Part shown: positions 41,180 to 54,417 of the stretch, one piece after another
How positions within the stretch are numbered: position 1 is the stretch's first letter
Layout: every line of letters starts with the position of its first letter
Assembly: GCA_021734475.1 (NCBI GenBank)
Contig: JAIPIU010000002.1
Span: 188,122-252,121, forward strand
DNA: 64,000 bases
From: Candidatus Altimarinota bacterium
GTDB lineage: Bacteria; Patescibacteriota; Gracilibacteria; Absconditabacterales; Absconditicoccaceae
Direction of reading: 5' to 3'
Notes under the pieces: model-generated
What the model saw: the letters and a program-made list of their open reading frames with translations, nothing else
Databases searched by the model: none
What the model was told of the DNA's origin: nothing
Program-made: the position numbers and the translations under genes

Positions 41180-41262
41180 TATAATGTTGAAACTTTTAAA
41201 CGCTAAAACGCATAAACGATAGATTAAATCGCTTAATCGCTTCAACGATTTAACGCTTAGTC
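41180..41262. repeat. AACGCTAAAACG-type short repeat tract
   Basis: AATGTTGAAAC...AAACGCTAAAACG is followed by reversed forms (AATCGCTTAATCGCTTCAACG), making a loose palindrome just before the ATPase gene. The 13.9 kb gap has a shorter version. Confidence 0.5.
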
Positions 41263-41270
41263 GTTCTTCT

Positions 41271-44018
41271 ATGGAAAAAATGACATTTTATCAACTCACA
41301 GTACAGCAAAGTCTAGATGCTCTCAATACATCCAAAGATGGATTAAACTCAGATGATATCGTCCAAAGACAGAAGTGGTACTGAAAAAATATGCTCAAGA
41401 TCAAAAGTTCAGAGAGTCAGATTTTTAAATTTATCAAACAATTCAAAGACGCGTTGATTATACTTTTGATAGTTAGTATGTTTATAGCTTTGTACCTACA
41501 AGATTATAGATGAGCAACTATTCTTTGAGTAATAGTATTGGTAAACGCCATTATATGATACATCCAAGAAGCCAAAGCTGAAAGGATAATGCAATCACTC
41601 AAAAAACTTTTACATCCATCTACCAAGGTTTTTAGAGATTGAAAAATTATAGAAGCTCCAGCAGAAAACTTAGTACCTTGAGATATAGTTTATTTACAAG
41701 AGTGAGATAATGTACCAGCTGATCTGAGAATAATTCAAGAATCAAATCTTCAAACCAATGATTTTTCTCTGACTTGAGAATCCAATCCTGTAAATAAGTT
41801 TACCCACGAAATATCCTGAGACGTAGAACTCTGAGATAGAAACAATATCCTATTTATGTGAACTACAGTAGCTACATGAGAGGCATATTGATTGGTTATA
41901 TCTATATGAATGGAGACAGAGCTTGGTAAAATAGCTAACCTTTCTCAAGAAGTAAAAGTAGAATCTACTCCTCTTCAAAGAGAATTAGCAAATATAGCAA
42001 AAAAACTTACTATATGAACTATTATATTATGATGAGTATTGCTTGTGGTAGCTTTATTAGCAGATTTTAGCACCAAAGAAGCTTTTATTTTTGCTATATG
42101 AATCGCTGCTGCTATGGTTCCACAGTGATTGCCAGCACAGGTAAGTATAGCTCTTACACTAGCGTCTTGAAGATTAGCAAAAAAGAATGCTCTAGTCAAA
42201 CAGTTAGCATCAGTAGAAACTCTAGGATGTGTAAATATTATATGTACAGACAAAACATGAACCCTGACCAAAAACGAAATGACGGTCAGAAATATATATT
42301 TAGGTTCCAAAATATATGAAGTTACATGATGATGATATGAAACAAATTGAATTATTCAAAATACTTCTCCAGATTTTATTCAAACTCGAAAACATTTTTT
42401 CTATTGTTGAGTTTTGGATTCTACGGCGAGAGTAAATCCTCCTGACAAAGATCATCCATTGCGATATTGTTTATGAGATCCTACAGAGGCCGCACTTATT
42501 ACTTTAGCTTCCAAAGCTTGATTTGATTACGATACTTTACAGACATCTTATCCCAAACTTCGAGATTATTGATTTGATTCTTCACGCAAGATGATGTCAA
42601 CGGTTCGTGATGTCGATGGTCAAAAAGTTGTTTACGTCAAATGAGCAGCCAAAAGAATATTAAACGCTTGTACACAAATATTTGATTGAACTCAAATCAG
42701 AAAAATAACCAAGAGGGATAAAGATAAAATACTCTCACATATAGATGAGTTTGCAAACCAATCTATGCGTAATCTGACAATGGCATACAAAATAGTCGAT
42801 CCAAGTATTACATCTATGACTATGCAAGAAACAGAAAGTGACCTGATTTTTTTGTGATTTACTAGTATATTGGATCCTGCTAGAGAAGAAGTTCCAGACG
42901 CTATACAGGCAGCATATACAGCACAGATCAAAGTTATAATGATTACTTGAGATCACGGTTTAACTGCCAAAGCTATCGCAAAAAAAATCTGACTATCACA
43001 AAACGATGAAGATATATTGATAATTACATGAGATGAACTTAGAAAAAAAACTGATATACAACTCCTATATGATCTGAGAAATAAATATATTATTTTTTCT
43101 AGGACATCCCCAGAGGACAAACTTAGAATAGTTGCATTACTCAAAGAGTGACACAATATAGTAGCAGTTACATGAGATTGAGTCAATGATGCTCCAGCTC
43201 TCAAAGAAGCCAGTATATGAGTATCTATGTGAAAAATATGAACCGATGTAGCAAAAGAAGCCTCGGAAATAGTACTGCTTGATGATAGTTTTTCTACTCT
43301 AGTAAACGCTATCAAACAGTGAAGAATAATTTATCAAAATCTCAAGAAAACAATACTATCTTCTATTACTTCCAATGGTTGAGAACTTTTTGCTGTGCTT
43401 ATGAGTTTGATAGCCAAGGCTGTATTCAATATCCCTATAGCTATCAGTGCTGTGCAGATTCTAGCTGTAGATTTGATATGAGAAGTTTGACCACTTACTA
43501 TGGTAACCAACGATCCCCCTATGCCATGAATGATGGAGGCCAGACCTAGAAGTGTAAAAAACCATTTATTAAACAAAAAAGTAATACTAGATCTAATAAG
43601 AGCATGAGCTATGATGTGAAGTATCGCTTTTACTATGTATATAGCTTACTATTTGATACACGGTTTATCTCCTTTTGATTTTGATACCAGCACTATTCAC
43701 TATGCTACAGCTACATCTATAACTTACCTTACGATCATATTCTGTCAGTATGTTAATATCCTTTCACGTAGAGTAGGTATACAATCGATTTTCAGTGCTT
43801 ATACATTGACCAATAGAAAACTTCGATTATCTTTCGCTATATCTATAGTTGCCATGTGTTTCTTGTTTTACAACCCAATTATAAATAAATATTTCTGATT
43901 CTGACCACTATTACGATATGATCGATTTTTAGCGTTGTTTGGAGCATGATTATTTCTGCTTTTCCGTGAAAATAGAAAATATCTAAAAAGAAAAAAAAGA
44001 GCATTAAATCAAAAATAA
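41271..44018 (+). CDS. P-type calcium-transporting ATPase
   Basis: A 915-residue P-type ATPase of the calcium/SERCA-PMCA class (P2A-like). It has the N-terminal cation-ATPase domain, actuator LTGESNPVNK (TGES), membrane helix with VPQGLPAQ in place of the VPEGLPA ion motif, phosphorylation DKTGTLTKNE, nucleotide-site KGAAKRI, and hinge TGDGVNDAPALKEA. TGA codes the TGES, DKTG and TGDG glycines. It pumps cations out at the cost of ATP. The Glu of the PEGL motif is Gln, so ion specificity may be unlike classical Ca pumps. Upstream are repeats; a gap of 143 bases separates it from rubrerythrin. Confidence 0.92.
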
Positions 44019-44161
44019 TTTATTAATTCTTAATTTTTCTTTTCTAGTTTTTGATTATCACATACTATTACTTTCAACTTTAATCTTGAATCCCCAATTA
44101 TTTCTCTTATAATTTTTTAGTAAAAAGAAATTCTTAATTTTTAATTCTTAATCTAATTAAG

Positions 44162-44746
44162 ATGCAACAAACCTTACAAAACTTAGCAAAAGCATTTGTG
44201 GGAGAATCACAAGCAAGAAATCGTTACAATATGTATGCTAGTACAGCTCGCAAAGAATGATATCTTCAGATAGCAGAAATATTTGAAAAAACAGCAGAAC
44301 AAGAGAGAGAACACGCATGATGGTTTTTCAAAATGATTCAACAACTAGAAGAAAAAACTTGAACAAAAGTTTGAGAAATGATAGTAGAGACATGAGTCCC
44401 TATTATGAGATGAACTACATTAGAAAACCTATGATATGCCGTAGCGGGTGAGTTACATGAATTTGAATCTATGTATCCAGAATTTGCTCGTATAGCTATG
44501 GAAGAATGATTAAACGAAATTTCATCTAGAATAACTAGTATAGCTAGAGCAGAACAGCATCATGCAGAAAGATATTTGAAATTAAAAGAACAACTAGAAA
44601 AAGAAACTATATTTGCAAAAGCTGAAGAAACTACATGGATCTGTGATAAATGTTGATATGAACATAACTGAAAAAACCCACCAGCAAAATGTCCTTCTTG
44701 CTGACACGAACATAATTATTTTCAAGTAAAGTGCGAAAACTACTAA
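44162..44746 (+). CDS. Rubrerythrin
   Basis: A 194-residue protein of normal length. The N-terminal four-helix diiron domain has GESQARNRY, AEQEREHAGWF, GELHEFESMYPEFA and ARAEQHHAERY carrying the Glu/His ligands; the C-terminal rubredoxin-like domain has WICDKCGY and CPSCGHEHNYF. Rubrerythrins reduce hydrogen peroxide using electrons from rubredoxin, so the rubredoxin-reductase fusion at 4.9 kb is a plausible donor in this genome. Glycines are mostly TGA. Repeats follow. Confidence 0.95.
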
Positions 44747-44750
44747 GTCA

Positions 44751-45160
44751 TTCCGACCTTTCTACTGTCATTCTGAGCAACGCGAAGAATATATTTTTTA
44801 TGAACGTTCTTTATGGGGCTTTTCGCGCCCCAATCCCTACGACTGACTTTTTTCATTGATCTCTTTCTATACTGTCATTCCGGCGCTCGTCCTTTGCGAA
44901 GTCAAAGGGTTATTACGAAGTTGCAGCCGGAATCTTATAATTAATTATTTACTGGGTTTTCGCACCCAGATTTATCCCGATCTATCGGGGCGACGGATAT
45001 CCCGCCTTTCGGGACTTCACTTCGTTTCGCTTTTGGCATTGCCTCAAAAGTATTCAAAAACTCTAGGCCTCACAACCTCGCCCCGACTGTTCGGGGTTCA
45101 GACCATTTTGTTCGGCCTTGGTTTGCTTAGTCATGTAATTTTTTCAGCTACAAAATACAC
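44751..45160. repeat. Repeat-filled gap with a GC-richer inset
   Basis: A 488-base gap without a convincing gene. It contains GTCATTCCG fragments (44752, 44770, 44875-44934) and, at 44950-45125, a GC-richer stretch with three palindromes (CCCGATCTATCGGG, CCCGCCTTTCGGG, CCCCGACTGTTCGGGG). An open frame here, of about 100 codons, is composed of repeat sequence. Confidence 0.6.
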
Positions 45161-45198
45161 GTAAAAATAGCTATGAGTTTTAAAGTACAAAAAAACTA

Positions 45199-45231
45199 TT
45201 CCCCTCTGTTTCAGAGGGGTTAGAGGAGTAA
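45199..45231. repeat. Half copy of the inverted-repeat element; possible terminator
   Basis: CCCCTCT-GTTTC-AGAGGGG hairpin then GAGGAGTAA, matching the right half of the elements at 30664 and 33259. It lies just beyond the stop of the minus-strand nuclease gene. Confidence 0.6.
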
Positions 45232-45234
45232 CTT

Positions 45235-46434
45235 TTACAATTTCCCAGCTCTAAAACTTAAACTCACATTTTTTTCAGCTCATCCTTCCAATTTACTTAG
45301 ATCTATTTTTCAATCTTTTATTAGCTTCATCAACTTAAATCTATCTATTTCCATTACATCATCTAACAAACCAAGCTTATCCAAAATTTCTCTCAAAACT
45401 TCCTTATCTTTTACACTAATATTTTCTATTTTCGATATACTAAGCTTACTCTGATTACCAAATAATTTCAAAACATCATGTTTGTTTACATAGTCGATCA
45501 AAATTTCTTTTATATTTTCTTTTTGAGCCTTAGATTCACTTTCAGCTTTACTTAGTGACACATATTCGTCTACAAGCCCCTTAATTGTTTTTTCACCTAG
45601 TTCTCAGGCTACTATTTCATCATCAAATTTCATATGAGCTCGTAGGGGACAGATCGACATATATTCACAATATTTACATAATGGATTCTCTTTGCATTCA
45701 AAAGATTTTTTGTCTCACATATTGTAGGCAAATTTTTTGTTTTCAATGGCATCTATTATTCAACTATATTTCATTTTTACATTATTTATAATCTCATCTG
45801 TCACCTCTCGCTCATCAATAATATCAAAATGTAGATAAAAAAGTCTGGCTTTTATCTTTTTGTAATATTTGGCATATTTCTGCGAGATTCACAAGGCGTA
45901 TAGACTCAACTGTTCAAAATAATGTTCCTTGTCTTGGCTTGGCAAGTTCTTATTTGTTTTGTAGTCATTGATTACAAATGTGTCATCTGAGGTCTTGTCC
46001 AGACGATCAATTATACCTCTAAATTTCTTGTTCTCATCTAGCGAAAAAATTATATTGTCTTCTGTAGACACTATCTTGATTCCTTCAAAAGGATAAAATT
46101 TATCGTAATATGTTTTCAGATATTCATTTCCTCTGCGTAGATAGTCATCTAGAGTTTGATCTCCTTTAATTTTTATCTCTTTTTCTTCATTTTTGAGTTT
46201 TTCAAATTCACTATCTCGTAGAATTTTAAATTTTTCCAAAAGATCGTCTTTGTTTGGAATTTTGAAAATATTAACCTGATTATACAATCGTTCCAATGCT
46301 CCGTGTACAGATTGTCATAATATCAAATCTGGGCTAGATTCAAACTCTTTCTCTATTTTGTCTATGTATTTGTATTGGTATTTACGTGGACATTGTTCGA
46401 AGAGATTTGTCTGTGAAAAAGAATAGATTGGCAT
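45235..46434 (-). CDS. RecB-family PD-(D/E)XK nuclease with iron-sulfur-type cysteines
   Basis: A 399-residue protein. The N-terminal part has the family's first motif (SFSQTNLFEQCPRKY) and later GQSVHGALE; the nuclease core is GIIDRLDK...FVINDYKT, giving the Asp and D-x-K catalytic set. The three later cysteines, CKENPLCKYCEYMSIC, with the early Cys of EQCP, fit the four-Cys iron-sulfur staple of AddB/Cas4-type nucleases. It acts on DNA ends in repair, probably. No CRISPR array or cas gene is nearby, so Cas4 is not favoured. The C-terminal ~110 residues are helical and unassigned. Confidence 0.85.
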
Positions 46435-46464
46435 TTTTTATAATTTTATAGTTTAAAGTTCTAC

Positions 46465-46785
46465 CAGTCATTCCGGTCTTGTCAGCGAAGCTTGCAACCG
46501 GAATCTAATAGTTAAATACTGACGTTAAAGATTCCAGCTGCAAAACTTGACGCCGGAATGACAGTTACTAGTCATTGCGAGGAGCATGGCGACATAGTCA
46601 TTCCGGTCTTATTTCCCGGTTTCCGGGATGCAACCGGAATCTTATTTAATAGGAGATCCTTGTTGCAATGAATAACACCGGAATGACAGTTACTAGTCGT
46701 CATTGCGAGTAACATAGTGACGAAGCAATCTTTATTATTATTAGATTGTCACGTCGTTCATTAAATTCACTCCTCGCAATGACGG
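46465..46785. repeat. Cluster of GTCATT/AATGAC palindromic repeats
   Basis: Three CCGGAAT-type units and two GTCATTGCGAG-type pieces in tandem. The rest of the 678-base gap to 47112 is AT-rich; besides the promoter below I see nothing in it. Confidence 0.75.
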
Positions 46786-46972
46786 TAAGTGAGATTTTTT
46801 TATACACTAATTTCATCAAAAATACACACAAAATTAAAAGCTAAAATTTGCTTAAAAATTTTTATAAAAAAATCCTCTCAAATCCGGCTTACAAACTATC
46901 GAAACATATACACATATTATATCACAAAAGGTATATTTGTAAATTAGATAGTGATATTTAAAAACTGCTTTT

Positions 46973-47001
46973 TTGACCTATTTTTCACTAATCTGTATAA
47001 T
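46973..47001 (+). promoter_or_regulatory. Promoter of the giant surface protein
   Basis: TTGACC (46973-46978), 17 bases, TATAAT (46996-47001), about 110 bases before the start codon. Confidence 0.65.
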
Positions 47002-47112
47002 TATTTACGTATTGCGTCAAATCTTCAAAATATCAAATAAGAAGACTCAATACTCATACATCAAAAAGACATCTATAGTCTTCTCTAAAAATTAAACTCA
47101 ATCCAACAGATT

Positions 47113-48816
47113 ATGGGCCAGGGATTCGAGCGATTAAACAATCGCAAACCGGATTATTCATCTAGGGATAAATTTTTTGAGGGGGCAAAACAAATAAAAT
47201 CTAAGGTTTTAAACTTTTTTTCGTTTATCCAAAAAAACTTTATCCACCATCACCATACCAAAAAAGCAGTTCATCATATACGTAAACATCATAAAAAATA
47301 TATATTTTGATCTACTATCTGATTTTTGATTATCAAAATTCTAATTACTTTACTTACTACTGTTGGAGGATGAGCATTAGCTCAAGAATCCAATAATCAA
47401 TTCTTTATCTGAGATGGAATCATCTCTCAATACGAACAATGTGACGATCAAAATTTAGAAAATTGAGATGGTTGTAATAGTGCATGACAGATAGAAGAGT
47501 GATCAACTTGTATATGAGAACCATCGATTTGTGCTACTTCTAGTAAATGAACACCAGCGATATCCAAATCTAGAGCTTCAATTATTCCATCAAAATCTGG
47601 AGATTTAATAATTCCCAAAACGATAGAAAAACCAATCGAAATCCAGACATGAGATATAGATGAATCTATTACAGACGAACCAATTGATCAACCAATTATT
47701 GATGAACCTGTCATAGATCAACCGATAATTATTCCAGCTCCAGATGAACCAATACCAGACGAAAGTCCAAAGAAACAATCTCCCAAAATTATAAAAAATC
47801 CTGATTCAGATTCAGATAATATAGATCTAATAAACAGTCTATATGGTTCATCTAGCCAATATATTTCTACTCGAGATTCAAACAAATGTAATATATCTGA
47901 TATGAATGTAGTCTATCTACAGCCATGAGAAAATCAGATTCCAAATTATTTATCAGCCAATACTATATACGCTTTAGCCCCATGATTATACTCCAACAAG
48001 TATATGATCAATATCAATTTTGATTGTAGTGCTTTGATTTGATTGGATCGCTGAGCAATATTGTATACCAACAATAGCAAATGAGCAACTATCAAAATTT
48101 CTTCATGATCCAATATTATCATCCAAAATTTAATTTTACACTGATCTCAGACTATAGCTTGAGATCTTCACTCATGAAACAATTACTGAATCTTTATAGA
48201 TAGTCCATACAACACTATATCCAATATCAAAACATATGATAATATCTGATTCTCTATATACTTAGAAAATTTCGATAACGATATATCCAACATATCCAAG
48301 ATCACAGAAAATAAAATTTACAAACTTATTTGAGCAGTCAATTATCCACTCATTATACCAGATACAGCAGATACAGATATAATTTCACAATCATTACATG
48401 ATGGAGAATATATTCTTAGCTGAACAACACGACGATGATTTAGACCATTGAATCTAGCTCTTTCGTCAGTCCTTTTCCAATCTATGGATATGTATTCTGT
48501 AGATCAATCAATCAAACTTTCACTACCAGCCAATAGTCAATTTATCTCATCATGAGATATCCGTTTCACATGAATATTCCTCAGTCCCAAAAATATTTCT
48601 ACACCTATCACTCAGTCTCAATTTACAAACGAAAAAGTAATCTATGCTTTCAAACTCTGAATCCAAGACCAATCATTATACCTTCATGACTTGGATAATA
48701 ATCCAATCAAATCTCAGGTATCTATAGATATTCCATCTAGCTGAGATTTATCTAGCTTGTTTGTTTATTATTCTCAGGATTGAATTTCTCGAGAAAATAT
48801 TTGACCAGTTAAATAA
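47113..48816 (+). CDS. Giant surface protein, 5' part ending at an internal TAA
   Basis: 567 residues from ATG 47113 to TAA 48814-48816. A basic, His-rich N-terminus (HHHHTKKAVHHIRKHHKKY) precedes a membrane anchor/signal helix at residues ~67-92, then a QCDDQN/GDGCN cysteine-rich repeat near residue 111, a Pro/Asp-rich linker (DEPIDQPIIDEP), and a parallel beta-helix (residues ~310-400). The TAA falls inside a domain that continues in the same frame to 54390, so the gene is either broken by a point change (TGA to TAA would do), read through, or a sequence error. Expression as a shorter product is also possible. Confidence 0.8.
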
Positions 48817-51800
48817 TCTTATCAAGACGATAATCTATCACTAAATTTCAAAACAAATAAATTCTGACTTTTTGCTATAGCACAGCTTCCTTTATCTAGC
48901 ACAGATACAGATTCTATTATCGATACGTGATCTACTATTACATGAAATATAGCAACATGAGTAAATACTATCAGCAGTGGTTTAGTTTCATTTATCCAAA
49001 ATAAACTTAATGATTTAATATTAAACTCTGGTAATATTATTTCTCCAGTTATTCAAACTTGAGATATTATCCAGACTTGAAATTTGGATCAAATATGAAT
49101 TATACAAATAAATACATGAAGAAATAACAAATGAACTATCTGAGATAAAGCAGAAAAAATTACACCTATATGACCCAAACAATGAAAACAAACTTGAACA
49201 TGATGATTATCTACTTGAGATATCAATACATGATCTATTATGCCAAATATCAAAGATGATATCAAAACTCTAAAAAAAGATAAAGAAGCTAAGGTAGATA
49301 AGAAACAAAAATCAAAAGATAAATTGAAACAAAGGTGATATCATGAAAATCCTCATTGAAAGATGGTCTGAAAAACACCTATAGATATATGAGAACTTAG
49401 TTGAGAAATAGATGTAGATATTATTATGCAATCATCTGGAGGTACAATTATATCTGGAGATACTTCCAACACAATAGAAGTAGAGCTACCAGAATGAATA
49501 TTTATATATACACAAGATGGGGAACTTTATAATGGTATTTTGGATATTCCAAGACTTATAGATCAAGAAAATATAGATATCAAAAATTTCCAAGCATTCA
49601 AAACTGTTCAAATATTACCAGATCATCCAGATTTATTTTTCAAAGATATTGATAATAATCCAGTTTATGTAACTATCAAAATACCTACTCCAGATATCCC
49701 AATCTGAAAACTTGTCGTAGTAAATTATTCAAACGATCAAATCAATCGACATTATCTAACTGATACGGTAATTACTTGAATAGATAACAATAATTTTGCT
49801 GTATTTCAGACAGATCACTTTACGACTTTTAGCATATGAGTATATTCTGGCACATTTACAATCAACAATGATAATATTAGTACTACAAGTACTTGAGTAA
49901 CTTTAAATATGAATGTTTCTTGAGTTACTTACATGAGGTTTGGTAATAGTATAGCTGAAAGGAATTCTGCGAGTTGGATAGGATATCAGTCTACTTATCC
50001 TTGGACACTAAGTTGATGATGATGAGAAAAGATAGTATATGCAGAGTTTGATGACTGAACAAACAAAGTTACAGTTGAAGATACAATTATTTTGGACATA
50101 CCTCCTTTGCTTAGAAATTGACTTGTGACTATTACAGGTATGAATCGACAAACCATTACTTTTCCTAGTTCTTATACTCAAATACCTGTTGTAATAGCTA
50201 CTCCACAAACTGATAATAATTGAAATAATTATCCTATCCCTACTATAAGAAATGTAACTATCACATGATTTGAGATTGCAGTTTGTGTAGACTCTGGAGA
50301 TGTAACTTGTGCTAGCAATCCTTTGAGTGAAGAAATTGCATATTTTGTATTTGATGTACCTCAGGCTAATGCTTTGGATTGGATTGAAGTTTGAACATCA
50401 AGCGTAGCTACAAATTGATCTAATACCAATATTTCTTTTACTAGCAATTTTTCTAATACTCCTGTATTGCGAACTACTACACAAACTTATAATCAAAACG
50501 GAAATATTGCTGCTGTTGCTTGGGTCAATGATAATTGGACTACATCATCGGCAACACTAATAGGATGTGTACACCAAGATATTGCTAATGTATGTACTTC
50601 TGGTCAACCAAACGAAGTAATAGGTCGGGTTGCAATCGATACAAATAATGTAGATATAGATACTTTTCAGAATTGAATGAAAGATATATCAAATAGTTCT
50701 CGAACAGCTATTGATTTTTCTCCATCCTATATCCGACCAAGAATAATGGCGACACAAAATGATGATGATGGAGCTCAAGATCCACAGTATCCGTGGGTAA
50801 GAAATGTTTTAACAACAGGATCAGATATTAGATATTGTGAGGCAGATTGACCAAATTATTGTGATTCTCATAATAGTGAAAAGGTATATCGGTTTGCAGT
50901 TGAAGGATACGATATATCTACACTTCCTACTGCACAAATAGAATATAGTATTACATGATTAACTAACCAAGATGTAATAGCTACGCTCACATGATTTTCC
51001 AAGACATGAGTGACTATCACAAACAATTGATGATCAAATACTTATACATTTACATGAAATTGATCATTTACATTCACTTTCCAAGATCTTGCCGGAAACA
51101 CATGAGAAGCTACCGCTACAGTAACCTGGATAGACAAAACCAAACCTAGTTGAGATATTTATTATTCACAGACTGGTTTAACCAATCAAAATGTAATAGT
51201 TACGCTTACATGATTTTCCAAAACTTGAATAACCATAACAAATAACAATTGATCTCCAGATTATACTTTCACATGAAATTGATTATTTACATTCACTTTT
51301 CAAGATCTTGTCGGAAATACATGAGAAGCTACCGCTACAGTAACCTGGATAGATAAGATATCTCCTACGGCAAGTATAAGCTATAGTCCAGATACTTATA
51401 CTACTCAAGATGTAATAGCTACACTTACATGATTTTCCAAAACATGAATAACTATAACAAATAACAATTGATCTCCAAACTATACTTTTACATGAAATTG
51501 ATCATTTACTTTTGAGTTTCAAGATATTGTTTGAAACACATGAGAAACTATTGCTACAGTAACTTGGATAGATAAAACCAAACCTACCTGAGATATTCAT
51601 TATTCCACAACATGATCAACAACTCAAGATGTAATAGCTACGCTTACATGATTTTCCGAAACATGAGTGACTATCACAAATAATTGATGATCAGATATTT
51701 ATACATTTACATGAAATTGATCATTTACTTTTGAGTTTCAGGATCTTGCTTGAAATACATGAGAAACTACTGCTACTGTAACTTGGATACAATCTACTTC

Positions 51801-54390
51801 GTTTCATCAGATTGACGATATTATATTGGATCCTTCTTTGAATATTTCGCGTTTCGCTCCATATACATTAATCACCCAAACTTCATGAGATATATTATCA
51901 TGAGAGGTTGATTTATCAATATTGGATTGAGATAATAACTCTTGTCGAAATTATTATACTGACGGTACCTGTGACTCTCAAACCATGAATTTTCCATTAA
52001 TTAGTTCTGCTAACAATACTCGAGTCAAAACCTGAATATATCCAGACTATATCTATCCTGAAATATTTTTTGCTCCATCTGATATTACACGAAACAATAC
52101 CCCTATTGAAACCACTATCAACAGAAACAATTATCATATATTCAAGATGGATAATCCATTTACTATGGTAGATGAGATGAGTTTTTGGATAGAATTTAAT
52201 GCTGTGCCAAATAACCTTAATAGTTCAAGTGATTTGTATGTTTATATCGCTTCAAATGATCAATCTCTATCCAATTTCCAGACTGATTGGAGAAATAATC
52301 CCAACGTAGAGCTTGTAGGTACTTTAAATAAAAATAACACATTTCATCATACACATACTAGCGATTCATCTCATCATTTAGTTGCTCTATCTACCAATTC
52401 TGATTGAACAATCGGTAATAAAAATATAAACATCTCATGACAATTTTGGATAATATTATATCAAGATTCTCCCAATACCAATCGTTGATGGAAACTGAGA
52501 TATCACGACCAATCTATATGTACAAATACTTGATCTTGGTATGTTTCATCTGCTTTTGCAACTCCTATATCACAATCCTGATGTCCTGATGCTCATGTAC
52601 ATATAGCTAGGAGAAATCTTAATCAAGATCTATTACTAGCTGATATTACTATGTATTATCAAGATTGAGAAAATATTTCTCAGATTACATGAAGCAATAC
52701 ATTTTCTTTTGGTGAAATTCCAAACATGCCACCAAACCAGACTTCATTCATCAATCCTTTATGATTGTGAGTATACAATACAGCTATAGATATTTCATGG
52801 AATCCAGCATCTGACCCAAATAATGATAGCTTATTTTACAATTTATATTTATTGAGTTCTACTTGAACCAGACTCTCTACTATAGTTACATGAATATCTA
52901 CTACATGATATTTGCTAGATATTTCTACTATATCAGATGGTGCATATTGATTAGAATTAGAATCTTGTGATTCATGATTGCTATGTTCACAGTCATATCT
53001 AGATGATAATTTTTTCTTGGATACTTCCATTCCTACTATTATATTTACATGAGCTACTCCACAAGATCAGTCTATATTGACTTCAAATAATTTCACAACT
53101 CAACTACAAATCCAAGATAACTTATGATTAAATCAGTTTTCTTATATTTACGATTGAACTATTTACAATATATATGATAGCTGACTTTTGCTTATGTATA
53201 ATTTTGATAATATATCACCTTTATGAGAAAACTACACTATAGCAAAAGATTTTTCTCAATATTCCAATACCTGAACCATATATGGTAATCCGCAACATAC
53301 TAGTGGTGTGTGGAATGGATCTTATAGCTTTGATTGATCGACTAATCAATATATATCCATATGAGATTGAGTATGAATAGATATAGGGACAAGTCATACA
53401 ATCAGTCTGCGAATCAAACCAAATTTATTAAGTTGATCTGTCTTGTGACAGATGTCATGAGTTAGTGCGATTTATATTAGTTGATCTCAAATTTGATATT
53501 CCAATTCTCCATGAAATTATACATATTTTGATGTCAATATGTCTAGTGGACAGCGAAATCATATTGCTATATCAAGGGATTCTACGAATATTTCATTGTA
53601 TAAAAATTGACTATTTGTGTCTACTGGTATCCTTTGAGACAATATTCCATTGGAATTATTTTATATATGAAAAGAAAGTGATATATGATTAAATGAAAAA
53701 AGATTCAATTGAAAAATCGATGAATTATTTATTTACAATCGTTCATTATCTTCGTGAGAAATTAGTCAGATTTATAGATCAAATTTATCAGCCGTTTCTG
53801 ATAATAAATTTATATATACTACAGATTATTCATGTATTGCTACTTGATGAATATATTATTATTCTTGAATAGTATACGACAATGCAAACAATTCAAATTC
53901 ACTTATTCAAAGCAATATTATCAATATACCATCACCATCTCTTAATATACAAGCATCATCAATAGATATGTGACAGATACAAGCATCTATGGAAAACTCT
54001 CAGACGCTATCATGACAGTCTGTTTGAAATTTTTCTGTTAGTGATTGGAGATGAAATACTTCGTGGTATACAACTATCTCCACGCCATTGAATCTGATAG
54101 GTAACAACGACAATTCTCATGTAATATCATGAGCTCAAATATCCTTCAAATCAAGCGGTATAAGTACGCTTAGTGGATTTTCTACTAATCTTATTTATGT
54201 CGTTTGAAATCTTTCTGGTTACGTAAACGCACCCAATGCCGCTACGTATATCAAGAGGGATTTACCCGACATACCTTTTATGTGTCCTGGATGAGTGTAT
54301 GGTAACAAACCTTGGTTTAAGGTAGAAGTGCCTGCATGACAAGCCATAGATACATATTCTGGAACTATAACGTATGACATCGTTTACTAG
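48817..54390 (+). pseudogene. Giant surface protein, continuation after the in-frame TAA
   Basis: An uninterrupted frame (1857 codons) continuing that of 47113 without its own plausible start, ending at TAG 54388. It contains an H-type-lectin-like domain (residues ~985-1190 of the joined protein), four tandem Ig-like repeats (~1274-1557), a concanavalin/LamG domain (~2019-2226: YSFDGSTNQYISIG, KIDELFIYN), and a final Ser-rich region. With the 5' part it would make a 2425-residue protein. Domain types are adhesion or carbohydrate binding, so contact with a host or with other cells is inferred. Glycines are mostly TGA throughout; the frame shows no decay other than the single TAA. Confidence 0.75.
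50934..51785 (+). repeat. Four tandem ~213-bp Ig-like-domain repeats
   Basis: Each unit encodes about 71 residues with the pattern TGLTNQDVIATLTGFSKTG, then ITNN, YTFTGNGSFTFTFQD, GNTGEATATVTWIDKTKP (read in parts). Units are close to identical at DNA level, including their TGA codons, suggesting recent duplication and possible length variation. Confidence 0.8.
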
Positions 54391-54417
54391 AGTCTTGCGT
54401 TATTTTGTAGTTGATCG

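Noticed and set aside
44856..45164. Open frame of about 100 codons
   Set aside because: Translated palindromic repeat with GC-rich inset; low-complexity product and no promoter.
45235..46434. Cas4
   Set aside because: Motifs fit any RecB-type nuclease with iron-sulfur cysteines, and no CRISPR context exists.
47113..54390. Two independent genes split at the TAA
   Set aside because: No start codon with promoter or ribosome site follows the TAA, and the domain continues directly across it.
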